Assembly (NCBI GenBank): GCA_937930305.1
Contig: CALGLE010000003.1
Coordinates: 146,883 to 210,882, forward strand
DNA from: an uncultured Granulosicoccaceae bacterium
GTDB lineage: Bacteria; Pseudomonadota; Gammaproteobacteria; Granulosicoccales; Granulosicoccaceae
DNA: 64,000 nt
Direction of reading: 5' to 3'
In this document: one piece after another, positions 49,704-57,726 of the stretch
Layout: each line of letters starts with the position of its first letter
Numbering within the stretch: the first letter of the stretch is position 1
The notes under the pieces: generated by a model
Database searches by the model: none
What the model saw: only the letters and a program-made list of their open reading frames with translations
Told to the model about the DNA's origin: nothing
Made by a program: the position numbers and the translations under genes

Positions 49704-49841
49704 AGTGCCGTCAGTATAGCGCCAGCTTCGCCCGGTTCTATCGCGATTTCACAGGATAGATGTCATTAGTGCTGGTAATTTACTGTCATTTTGGTAGTCT
49801 GCGTTCTTGAATACGTACTCGACAGATCGACTGCATCCGTC
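49704..49841. promoter_or_regulatory. Divergent region with a TGTCATT direct repeat
   Basis: The 138 bp between the response regulator (minus) and the YacL-like gene (plus) hold two TGTCATT copies at 49761 and 49784, 23 bp apart, roughly two helical turns. Direct repeats with whole-turn spacing are typical of OmpR-family binding, so autoregulation is possible but unproven. Confidence 0.35.
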
Positions 49842-50276
49842 ATGGCCAAGAATTTAAATTTTTACTTCGACAACAACGGCGTTCCGCGGGCTCGCGGCAA
49901 ACACAGCGAAAAGTTGTTGATGAGCTTTCTAGAAACTGACGTTCAAGGCAGTGAATACATCTGCCAAGACCTCATGAATGATCTCGCCGCGGTCGAAGAT
50001 GAATCGGCTGACTCCCGGGAGTTCATCGGCAACGCGCATCGCGTGAACATCACTCCCGATGGGGTAGTCATCACCAGCAACATCGAAGACGATGTCGCTG
50101 ACGCGCAATCCCCTACTGCTGCCGCTGCGGAAAATATTGCGCCCCCTGTGGCTGGACAAGAACCCGATGCGCGTGAATACATCACTTCGCTGAAGCATTT
50201 TCGCGAAATCATGGAAGACTGGGAAGCCTTTATTTTGGATGAACAAGACCCAATCGACGATTCCCTGCACGTCTAA
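49842..50276 (+). CDS. UPF0231/YacL-like protein
   Basis: The 144-residue acidic protein starts MAKNLNFYFDNNGVPRARGK, close to the YacL opening 'F-D-x-x-G-x-P-R-A-R', and ends with EDWEAFILDEQDPIDDSLHV resembling the family's C-terminal helix. An Ala-rich insert (AAAAENIAPPVAGQ) lies in the middle. Function of the family is unknown. The internal ATG at 49842 is preferred to an upstream frame start. Similarity is by eye and moderate. Confidence 0.6.
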   Translation: MAKNLNFYFDNNGVPRARGKHSEKLLMSFLETDVQGSEYICQDLMNDLAAVEDESADSREFIGNAHRVNITPDGVVITSNIEDDVADAQSPTAAAAENIAPPVAGQEPDAREYITSLKHFREIMEDWEAFILDEQDPIDDSLHV

Positions 50277-50332
50277 AGCGTCGGATTTGCTAGGCTTGGC
50301 TACGCATTCAACTACAAAAGCTGTGTTCCGCC

Positions 50333-50887
50333 ATGAACAATATTCTAGAAATGCTGTTGTCCAACGACAACAGCGGCACCTTAAAAGAGCTGTCTAAGCA
50401 GTTCAACATTCCCGAAGCGCAAACTCGAACCGCTGTGGAAGAATTGATTCCAGCGCTCACTCGCGGCATGCAAAACAACACATCCTCAGCACCAGGCATG
50501 GATGATTTGTTGGATGCGCTGCGCACCGGCGAGCATTCGCGTTACATGGATGATCCCTCGTTAATAACCAAACCCGAAACCACAAAAGATGGTAACGACA
50601 TCTTAGGCCATATTTTTGGCAGTAAAGAAGTGAGTCGAGAAGTTGCCAACCAAGTGTCAAACAAATCCGGAGTAAGCAGTGCCATCTTGAAAAAGATGTT
50701 GCCGGTATTGGCAACCCTGGCCATGGGTGCTTTGAGTAAAGGCGTGTTTGGTGGCAACAACGCCAACAATCGTGCCGCTAACAACTCTTCCGCTGGCGGT
50801 TTGCTGGGTTCATTACTCGACACCGACCGAGACGGATCCATTTGGGATGATGTGTTAAAAATGGCTGCGAAAACCATGCTTCGTTAA
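50333..50887 (+). CDS. DUF937-type protein
   Basis: The 184-residue protein looks like the DUF937 family: an N-terminal helix pair (QFNIPEAQTRTAVEELIPAL), DILGHIFGSKEVSREVANQV then SGVSSAILKKMLPVLATLAM, and a Gly/Asn-rich stretch ahead of LLGSLLDTDRDGSIWDDVLK. No signal peptide or catalytic motif. DUF937 proteins have no settled function. It sits 60 bp before the AOR operon on the same strand, but cotranscription is unproven. Confidence 0.75.
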   Translation: MNNILEMLLSNDNSGTLKELSKQFNIPEAQTRTAVEELIPALTRGMQNNTSSAPGMDDLLDALRTGEHSRYMDDPSLITKPETTKDGNDILGHIFGSKEVSREVANQVSNKSGVSSAILKKMLPVLATLAMGALSKGVFGGNNANNRAANNSSAGGLLGSLLDTDRDGSIWDDVLKMAAKTMLR

Positions 50888-50947
50888 TCGAACCGTTCGT
50901 GTTCGAATTTGTTGATAAACACCAACTGAATTTGTAATGAGCCGTGT

Positions 50948-51406
50948 ATGAAACAACTGATACTTGATGCCGATAAATGCACCAGCTGCTTGCAGTGTGA
51001 AATAGCGTGTTCGTTGGAACATGAGGGATTGTTCAATCCAGCTTATTCGCGCATTAAGGTGTTTGAATTTGAACACGGCAAACGCAATATTCCCTACACC
51101 TGCACACAATGTGATGAGGCGTGGTGTTTGCACGCCTGCCCCACGAATGCCATTGCGATCAACTTAGAGTTGGGCACGAAGTATGTGGTGGAGGATCTTT
51201 GTGTGGGTTGTAAAGTGTGCACCATGGCCTGCCCTTACGGCACCATCAATTACAACGCAAGCAGTGGCAAGGTGACTAAGTGCAACTTGTGCGATGGTGA
51301 CCCCAAATGTGCACAAGCCTGCCCTACCGATGCCATCATTTATGCGCAGCCCTCAGCGACTTCCGCAACGAGTACCGTTGGCGCATCTGAGGGGGAATCC
51401 GCATGA
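50948..51406 (+). CDS. Four-cluster [4Fe-4S] ferredoxin subunit of an aldehyde oxidoreductase
   Basis: The 152-residue protein carries four cysteine sets: CTSCLQCEIACSLEHEG, CTQCDEAWCLHACPTNAI, CVGCKVCTMACPYG and CNLCDGDPKCAQACPTDAI, enough for four [4Fe-4S] clusters. This is the pattern of AorA-type electron-transfer subunits of aldehyde:ferredoxin oxidoreductases such as that of Aromatoleum. Its last codon overlaps the AOR start by 4 bp (ATGA), so the two are translationally coupled. It probably carries electrons from the tungsten subunit to an unidentified partner. Confidence 0.93.
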   Translation: MKQLILDADKCTSCLQCEIACSLEHEGLFNPAYSRIKVFEFEHGKRNIPYTCTQCDEAWCLHACPTNAIAINLELGTKYVVEDLCVGCKVCTMACPYGTINYNASSGKVTKCNLCDGDPKCAQACPTDAIIYAQPSATSATSTVGASEGESA

Positions 51407-53241
51407 CTTGGCACGGACGAATTCTAAAAGCTGATTTAACTGCTGGCACCGTTGAAGCAGAAAACTTGAACGAAGAATGGGCGCAAGCGTATTTGGGCGC
51501 TCGGGGTTTAGCAACACGCTATTTAACCGACTTGATGAACCCCAAAGCTGACGCGATGTCGCCAGAGAATGTGCTTATTTTTGCCACCGGCCCCATGACC
51601 GGCACGCTGGCATCAACCAGTGGTCGCTATTGTGTGGTCACTAAGGGTCCGTTAACGAACGCCATTGCCTGTTCAAACTCTGGTGGTAAGTTTGGTGCTG
51701 AATTGAAATACGCAGGCTACGATTTATTGATCTGTACCGGTCAATCAAACACACCGGTGTACCTGCTCATTGAAGATGACAAGGCCGAGCTGGTTCCTGC
51801 GGATGATCTTTGGGGCACCACCGTTTGGCATACCGAAGAAACTTTGAAAGAACGCCACCAAGACCCACAAATGAAAGTGGCCTCAATTGGTGTGGCCGGT
51901 GAACAAGGCGTGATGTACGCCTGTGTTGTGAATGACTTACATCGAGCCGCTGGGCGTTCCGGTGTGGGCGCTGTGATGGGTTCAAAAATGCTCAAAGCGG
52001 TCGCGGTGCGTGGCACAGTCGGGGTGCCCTGCCACAACCCCGCTCGGGCGCTTGAAGTAACGCGAGAGACGCATGAATTACTGGCGAACAGCGACGGTCG
52101 AAAAGGGCTAACCGAGTCAGGCACTAACGCCATGATCGACTCGATGCATGCCTTCGGTGGCTTACCGACGAACAATTTTTTAAAAACCACGTTTGAAGGT
52201 TCAAAAAATATTAACCCAAAAGCTATGAAAACGCCCAACAGTAACGGGCACACAAATTTAATAACGAACAAAGCATGCTTTGGTTGCACCATTGCGTGTG
52301 GACGAATTGCGCACATAGACAAACAACATTGGTCTATTCGTGATCGTGAGCAATACCATCATGCCTCGGGTGGGCTGGAATACGAAACCGCTTTCGCCTT
52401 TGGTCCTGTTGTCGGGGTGGATGATATTGACGCCTTAACCTTTGCCGGTTACTTAATGAATGAACACGGGATGGACCCTATTTCATTCGGCGTCACACTC
52501 GCGGCTGCCATGGAACTGTACGAACTCGGCATCCTCACGTTAGAACACACCGATGGCGTGCCGTTGAATTTTGGCAACGCAGAAGCCTTAACCATCATGT
52601 CCGAGAAGACGGGCAAGCAAGAAGGCTTTGGCAAGGAACTCGGCTTAGGCGCAAAACGTTTGTGCGAAAAGTATGGCCGACCCGAACTGGCCATGGTTGT
52701 GAAGGGTCAAGAGTTTGCTGGCTATGACTCTCGTGCACTACAAGGTATGGGTTTAGGTTATGCCACGAGTAATCGCGGCGCTTGTCACTTAAAGCACGAT
52801 GTCTTCGCTCAAGACATGGACGATCAAACCGGTAACGGCAAAGCCCAGCCGTGTAAAGATTCGCAAGATCAAATTGCTATGATCGACTCCACAGGCTTGT
52901 GTTTGTTCACCACATCGGCCTGGGACACCGGTGCTTTCCAACGACAAATTGCTGCAGCTTGTGGCGATGATTGGACCGAAGAGCGACTGTTAGAAACCGG
53001 GGAACGCATCTGGAACTTGGAACGACTGTTTAACCTACACGCAGGACTCACTGGCGCTGACGACACCCTGCCCCCTCGGTTACTGGAAACACCCGCACCC
53101 GAAGGGGTGGCCAAAGGCAAGGTATCGGCGTTGAAAACCATGCTACCCGAATACTATGGCTTGCGCGGTTGGACCCCTGAAGGCGTCCCCACGGCCGATA
53201 CGCTGAACCGTTTATCCTTAAGCGCACACGCAACCGCTTAG
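51403..53241 (+). CDS. Tungsten aldehyde:ferredoxin oxidoreductase
   Basis: AOR oxidises aldehydes to acids, or reduces acids with low-potential electrons, on a bis-tungstopterin site. The 612 residues show the N-terminal domain ARGLATRYLTDLMNPKADAM and TSGRYCVVTKGPLTNAIACS; the cluster ligands CFGCTIACGR (about 292-301) and the distal Cys in the DxxGLC motif IDSTGLCLF (about 492-500); and GGLEYETAFAFGPVVGVDDI with the acidic tungstopterin loop. It is preceded by its ferredoxin subunit and followed 6 bp later by a MoaD/ThiS-like protein, forming a compact operon. Confidence 0.96.
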   Translation: MTWHGRILKADLTAGTVEAENLNEEWAQAYLGARGLATRYLTDLMNPKADAMSPENVLIFATGPMTGTLASTSGRYCVVTKGPLTNAIACSNSGGKFGAELKYAGYDLLICTGQSNTPVYLLIEDDKAELVPADDLWGTTVWHTEETLKERHQDPQMKVASIGVAGEQGVMYACVVNDLHRAAGRSGVGAVMGSKMLKAVAVRGTVGVPCHNPARALEVTRETHELLANSDGRKGLTESGTNAMIDSMHAFGGLPTNNFLKTTFEGSKNINPKAMKTPNSNGHTNLITNKACFGCTIACGRIAHIDKQHWSIRDREQYHHASGGLEYETAFAFGPVVGVDDIDALTFAGYLMNEHGMDPISFGVTLAAAMELYELGILTLEHTDGVPLNFGNAEALTIMSEKTGKQEGFGKELGLGAKRLCEKYGRPELAMVVKGQEFAGYDSRALQGMGLGYATSNRGACHLKHDVFAQDMDDQTGNGKAQPCKDSQDQIAMIDSTGLCLFTTSAWDTGAFQRQIAAACGDDWTEERLLETGERIWNLERLFNLHAGLTGADDTLPPRLLETPAPEGVAKGKVSALKTMLPEYYGLRGWTPEGVPTADTLNRLSLSAHATA

Positions 53242-53247
53242 TTCGTT

Positions 53248-53532
53248 ATGGATGAGGTTGCAGAAAACAACAAGGCCCCACCGGTTGTGGCCTTGTCGAT
53301 TGGTAGTGGTTTGTTAAGTCGAATCACACCAGCCTACCAGCACGAATCACAAACGTTACCCGTTGAAGAAGACACCACCATTGCGAAACTATTGGATCGC
53401 ATCGGCTTACCTCAAGAGTTAGCTTTACTGATCGTGCTTAACGATACCTTGGTGGTCCGAACGGCCGTCGCGACGCAACGTTTGTCGAACGGGGATAGGC
53501 TGTCGTTGATGCCGCCAATACACGCCGGCTGA
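53248..53532 (+). CDS. MoaD/ThiS-like ubiquitin-fold protein, AOR-associated
   Basis: The 94-residue protein matches the beta-grasp sulfur-carrier fold (SQTLPVEEDTTIAKLLDRIG; LALLIVLNDTLVVRTAVATQ; LSNGDRLSLMPPIHAG). True sulfur carriers end Gly-Gly; this one ends His-Ala-Gly. An equivalent gene (aorD) follows aorB in Aromatoleum, where a role in tungstopterin assembly or in the enzyme is suspected. It directly follows the AOR gene, so it probably serves the AOR cofactor. Confidence 0.8.
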   Translation: MDEVAENNKAPPVVALSIGSGLLSRITPAYQHESQTLPVEEDTTIAKLLDRIGLPQELALLIVLNDTLVVRTAVATQRLSNGDRLSLMPPIHAG

Positions 53533-53955
53533 AACCACCAACAACAAGACCAACAGCACTTGCCAGGCTGCAGGCCGCTCGCGTCTGAATTCACGGGCTT
53601 AGTCGAAGACCCAAAGCGACTAATGCGTCAAAATAGTTAAACCGCATGGTTACGTTGGATTAGGTCTGAATAATTGCCCAGCACGGCCCCTGTTGAACAG
53701 TCGTAACATCTTGCTTTCTATTTTTGGACCTTTATTGGTACAATTTACTTGTGCTAACCCTGCTGAACAAACGGCTCGGTTTGGATGGATGGAACTGGGA
53801 TGGCAGCCAAGGCCGCAGACTAAAAGGCACAGCACGTGCCGCCGTGTGATTGTTCTCACGAAATCCAAAAATGTGGCGGTTCAAAAATCTGTTTAACCGA
53901 CGTTTATGACGACTGGACGATAGAGTCATTGGCTGAACTCCTTAAACTTGGCGCC
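53533..53955. other. Intergenic region of about 420 bp
   Basis: I find no convincing gene or RNA. Short frames here have no family likeness. A GTG at 53836 opens the downstream protein's frame 40 codons early, but the preceding residues (PCDCSHEIQKCGG) look non-coding, so I do not extend the gene. Confidence 0.4.
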
Positions 53956-55605
53956 ATGACACTTTTAATCGTCCAATTAATCATGGGTGGCCTGGGACTG
54001 ACCACCGGATTGCTTATTGCCCTGTTTGGCCCGGGAAAGCGTTGGATTCGCTGGCCACTGGCTTTTGCCGCCGGCGTGGGCGTGGCTATTACGGCCTGGC
54101 CCGGCCTGTGGACCATTGAAATCAGCCCCAATCGTCAGCTGTTTCAAAGTCTCTTATTAGCATCGGTGGTGGTGCTCATAGCGCTGTTCACCATGATCTT
54201 GTTGTACCCACGTCGCCGCCAAACGGCCGCTGTCGCGGATGCATCGGATGCATCGAACGCTGCCCATAATACCGGACAGGTCAGATCCGCAGAAGCGGTG
54301 ATGGATGAACTTTCCGTGCCTCAAGAAGCGGGTCGCGATGCGATCAGTCTCGATCTAGAGCAAAGCCCAGACGCGATCATTGCCACTCAGCAAGAGCATT
54401 CACATATGCACTTGTTAGGTTCTGCCAAAAAATCCATCGACAGCTTAAGCATCGATCCTTCGGTCTCAGCCAATGTTGCCTTTAGCGCAGAAACGCAGCG
54501 TGATGAGTCCTCGTCTATTGATTCAGACAATCCCACAGAACCCGATACGAATAACGATCTTAAGATCAGCTCCCCAACCGCTGATGTGGTGTCACTGGCC
54601 GAACGACGAGAACTGCGTGAAGGCGAAGCGGCCGCGGACGCACTTGATTTGTCAGATTCAGAAGACTTGTATATGGCGATGCGGGACGCCGAAGCAGAAT
54701 TGGAATTACCCGTGGATTCCTCTTGGTTGGACGATGAACCGGATACGCATCTTGAAGTACGTGAAGACTTAACAGACGCAATGGACGACTACGCATCCCA
54801 TACGCAGGAGGGCGATATCGAAGATGCAGAAATACTGTCTATTGATGAGGATATGTTACTGACCGATGAATTAATCGAAGACAAATTAGACGAAGAAGTC
54901 GCCGTCGACAATGTGATAAAGGATGATTCATCGCACGAAGATGTATCCCAAGAAAACGCATCCAACGATGATGCGCAGGAGTCGGATTCCGAACAACCCG
55001 ATGAAGCGGCGTTTGATGAAACTTCTGCAACCGATGATGAAGCACCAGCGACTCTAGGCGCTGCATTGCAGGCACAGCGCCGTTCGCTTGAACAGCTCTC
55101 GAATGATACAGACACCTTAGCAGCACGACTCTCAGAATGGCGCAAGCTATCTGACAGTAATGAGCAGCAAGCTTGGGCATCTTCACTGCAACAGCTTGAC
55201 ACCGTGGATCGGCAACAGAATCGCATCGAGGCTGAGAATAATTTTCGGGCAGCCGCGGTGGAGTTAATTCACACCCAACGCGATGTCATAAAGCAGCTGA
55301 TGAAGCAAATTAGCGCTCTAGGCGACCAACGCAAAGAAGATTTAGCCACACTCACTGCATTACAACAGAATGCGGTAAACCAACGCCGATTGGCTCGTGA
55401 AGCCGCCCTGTTGGCTCGCAAGGCCGCCGCTGACAAACAATCTGCGAATGGGCATTTGGATGAAGAGCGACGTAAGCATGAACGCACCCAAGCGGCTGCG
55501 AAGCGAGCCATGGTCATTGCACGCGATGCGATTGATAAATTGGCGGAACATGAACGCCGCTTGGGCATCTCCAACAACCCCAAAAAACCGGACTCTCGGG
55601 GATAA
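53956..55605 (+). CDS. Unrecognised membrane-anchored acidic/coiled-coil protein
   Basis: From ATG 53956 the frame encodes about 549 residues. Three hydrophobic segments come first (LLIVQLIMGGLGLTTGLLIA; WPLAFAAGVGVAITAWPGL; LLLASVVVLIALFTMILLYP, about 4-87), then a basic stop (RRR). About 250 residues are very acidic and Ser/Asp/Glu-rich (EDAEILSIDEDMLLTDELIE). The last 170 residues are a Gln/Ala/Arg-rich coiled coil (QRRSLEQLSNDTDTLAARLS; EAALLARKAAADKQSANGHL; ERRKHERTQAAAKRAMVIAR). The topology suggests an inner-membrane anchor with a long cytoplasmic scaffold. I recognise no family. Confidence 0.8.
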   Translation: MTLLIVQLIMGGLGLTTGLLIALFGPGKRWIRWPLAFAAGVGVAITAWPGLWTIEISPNRQLFQSLLLASVVVLIALFTMILLYPRRRQTAAVADASDASNAAHNTGQVRSAEAVMDELSVPQEAGRDAISLDLEQSPDAIIATQQEHSHMHLLGSAKKSIDSLSIDPSVSANVAFSAETQRDESSSIDSDNPTEPDTNNDLKISSPTADVVSLAERRELREGEAAADALDLSDSEDLYMAMRDAEAELELPVDSSWLDDEPDTHLEVREDLTDAMDDYASHTQEGDIEDAEILSIDEDMLLTDELIEDKLDEEVAVDNVIKDDSSHEDVSQENASNDDAQESDSEQPDEAAFDETSATDDEAPATLGAALQAQRRSLEQLSNDTDTLAARLSEWRKLSDSNEQQAWASSLQQLDTVDRQQNRIEAENNFRAAAVELIHTQRDVIKQLMKQISALGDQRKEDLATLTALQQNAVNQRRLAREAALLARKAAADKQSANGHLDEERRKHERTQAAAKRAMVIARDAIDKLAEHERRLGISNNPKKPDSRG

Positions 55606-55746
55606 GGCGCTCAACAATGTGATCATTTACACATTGTTAACATTCTGAAGGGAATCATCTGAACGCGTTGCCGCTCGTATAACCATGTAGGATAAAGGGG
55701 CTTATAACCCCCAATGAACCATGGTCTTCCCAAATTGGAGCTAACA

Positions 55747-56037
55747 ATGACCGATACATCCCGCCGTAAGTTCGTCACCCTCATGGGCGCCAGCGCCGTA
55801 GCGATACCCGTCAGCGCTGTCATCGGCACTTTGCCCAGCCACGCTGCCGAGCCGGTTGACTTAGCCTCTGACCAAGCGGTGGCTTTGCAGTACGTTGCCG
55901 TGTCAGAAGTTGAAGGTAAAAACTGCGGTAACTGCACCTTGTATCAAGGTGATGAAAAATCTGGCATGTGCCCATTATTTGCGGGCAGTGAAATTCCAGC
56001 AGCCGCTTGGTGCAGTGCTCATACGCCCACTGGCTAA
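55747..56037 (+). CDS. High-potential iron-sulfur protein (HiPIP), Tat-exported
   Basis: The 96-residue precursor begins MTDTSRRKFVTLMGASAVAI, a twin-arginine signal (SRRKF), cleaved near SHA-AEP. The mature part carries the four HiPIP ligands in NCGNCTLYQ, GMCPLFAG and AAWCSAHTP. HiPIPs shuttle electrons in the periplasm, typically between the bc1 complex and reaction centres or terminal oxidases. GGAG at 8 bp supports this start over an upstream ATG. A strong terminator follows. Confidence 0.95.
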   Translation: MTDTSRRKFVTLMGASAVAIPVSAVIGTLPSHAAEPVDLASDQAVALQYVAVSEVEGKNCGNCTLYQGDEKSGMCPLFAGSEIPAAAWCSAHTPTG

Positions 56038-56062
56038 ATCAGTTGTTGCGTTAAGTTAGATC

Positions 56063-56094
56063 AAAAAAAGCCGGCTTAAACGCCGGCTTTTTTT
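56063..56094. terminator. Bidirectional intrinsic terminator
   Basis: AAAAAAAGCCGGC, loop TTAAAC and GCCGGCTTTTTTT form a perfect 13-bp stem flanked by A and T runs, so it can end both the HiPIP gene (plus) and the rhodanese gene (minus). Confidence 0.95.
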
Positions 56095-56123
56095 GTTTGC
56101 ATTAGCTTCTTTGTGGGTTTGTT

Positions 56124-56546
56124 CTATTTTGGTTGCCACGGTTCCACCGCTCGGCCTTGTTCCACCCAAGGCACCATGCCACCGGTGACGTTGTGGACTT
56201 GAGTGAACCCCAGCCGTTTATCCAGTAAGCCTGCAATGTTTGAACTGCGTACGCCCAATGCGCAAATTAACGCGATGGGTTGATCCCGGTCCACCAGTGC
56301 ATCCACTTTGGCCAACCAAGCAGCCACATCATATTGCCCCTTCCTATCAAAGAACATGATGGGATGACTGCCTGGGATAGTGCCCGATTTCGCCCACTCA
56401 TCTGGGCGACGCACATCGATAATAACGATGTCATCTGGGCCCATCGCAGCGAGCTCTGCGTTGGTGATGTTCGTCACCTCCGCTCGTGCATTAGCCCCAA
56501 CGAGTAACAGAATAATAAAGACGCATCGCGTGATTGTGAGCTGCAT
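56124..56546 (-). CDS. Exported single-domain rhodanese
   Basis: The 140-residue protein has a signal peptide (VFIILLLVGANARA) and a rhodanese domain: IVIIDVRRPDEWAKSGTIPG then the active-site loop LICALGVRSSNIAGLLD with the catalytic Cys, and HNVTGGMVPWVEQGRAVEPW. It transfers or binds sulfane sulfur in the periplasm. It starts 17 bp after the CNNM-type gene, in an apparent operon ending at the bidirectional terminator. Confidence 0.92.
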   Translation of the reverse strand: MQLTITRCVFIILLLVGANARAEVTNITNAELAAMGPDDIVIIDVRRPDEWAKSGTIPGSHPIMFFDRKGQYDVAAWLAKVDALVDRDQPIALICALGVRSSNIAGLLDKRLGFTQVHNVTGGMVPWVEQGRAVEPWQPK

Positions 56547-56563
56547 GAAGTTCTCGGAATTCG

Positions 56564-57628
56564 CTAGCTGTTGTCGTTCAGACCGCGCGCTCGTGCGCGG
56601 AGTTCCCAGTTTTTGCGAGCAAGCGCCTGCATATCTTCTGTGTGGTCCAGCTCATCCACAATTTCTAAACCCAGCATGGTCTCGATCACATCTTCCATCG
56701 TCACAATGCCTTGGGTGCCGCCAAACTCGTCGTCCACCACCAACGCAATATGTTCGCGTTCACCCATAAAGCGTTCGAATAATTCAGGGATGGGAAAGGA
56801 TTCTTTCACGGTGATGATAGGGCGGCTGAAATTTCCTATGGGTGTCGTGTCCCCAGGAGAATTCACTAGGGTTGTCAGCATTTCATCTTTGAGTAAGTAA
56901 CCGGTAACCGAGTCAGGGTTATCGCGATAGATGGGGATGCGAGAGAAACGCAAATCTGGATGCGCCTTGTGGAAATCATGCAGAGATTGGCTTTCGTCAC
57001 CGGCTACCATGACCGTTCGCGGCGTCATGATGTCCCGAGCGCTCACATCCTTAAATTTCAACAAATTGCGCAGCAGGCTGGATTCACCTTCGTCAAAAAC
57101 ACCTTGTCGCGCCCCCAGCTCCGCCATGGCCGTGAAGTCCGCACGACTGAACACGCTGGCTTTTTTATCCTTTTTCAACACGCTGGTGATCATCTGGCTG
57201 ACAAACACCAGCGGCGTTAACACAACAATCACCCACTTCAATGACTTCACGGTAAAGCCTGCGAGTTCACGCCAATAGTTCGCGCCGATGGTTTTCGGAA
57301 TAATTTCGGATAATAAGAGGATGGCCAACGTCATCACCACCGGAACGATAAGGGTTGCCATAATGGAGGCACCCCAAATGGCGGTCGCTTGTGCGCCCAC
57401 ACCAATCGCACCCACCGTGTGTGCAATGGTGTTCAGTGTCAAGATAGCAGCCAGTGGCCTGTCAATGTTTGACTTGAACTCCTGTAAAGTTTCACCTACC
57501 TCACCGCCTTCTTGTGTTTTTCGTTCGGTGAACGCGGGTGTAATGCTCAGCAACACGGCCTCCCAAATTGAGCACAGAAACGAGAAAATAATGGAAACTA
57601 AAAAAAATACAATTAATAAGGTGTACAT
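56564..57628 (-). CDS. CNNM/CorC-type DUF21-CBS membrane protein
   Basis: The 354-residue protein has an N-terminal DUF21 domain of four hydrophobic helices (MYTLLIVFFLVSIIFSFLCS; AAILTLNTIAHTVGAIGVGA; IVPVVMTLAILLLSEIIPKT) and a pair of CBS domains (VSARDIMTPRTVMVAGDESQ; IALVVDDEFGGTQGIVTMED). Relatives act in Mg2+/Co2+ efflux or magnesium homeostasis. The usual C-terminal CorC/HlyC domain is absent; the protein ends soon after the second CBS. Confidence 0.93.
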   Translation of the reverse strand: MYTLLIVFFLVSIIFSFLCSIWEAVLLSITPAFTERKTQEGGEVGETLQEFKSNIDRPLAAILTLNTIAHTVGAIGVGAQATAIWGASIMATLIVPVVMTLAILLLSEIIPKTIGANYWRELAGFTVKSLKWVIVVLTPLVFVSQMITSVLKKDKKASVFSRADFTAMAELGARQGVFDEGESSLLRNLLKFKDVSARDIMTPRTVMVAGDESQSLHDFHKAHPDLRFSRIPIYRDNPDSVTGYLLKDEMLTTLVNSPGDTTPIGNFSRPIITVKESFPIPELFERFMGEREHIALVVDDEFGGTQGIVTMEDVIETMLGLEIVDELDHTEDMQALARKNWELRARARGLNDNS

Positions 57629-57726
57629 AGGGTGTTGAGCACTCTACTCGTTCGCACGCTCAAGGCTGCATGCAGTGCCCCACATGGTAGTTCATGCGCC
57701 CATTCGTTGCAGCCGGAACCGGCACA

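Noticed and set aside
53270..53296. Terminator or riboswitch at the start of the MoaD-like gene
   Set aside because: ACAAGGCC/GGCCTTGT forms an 8-bp stem, but it lies inside the coding region and no T run follows.
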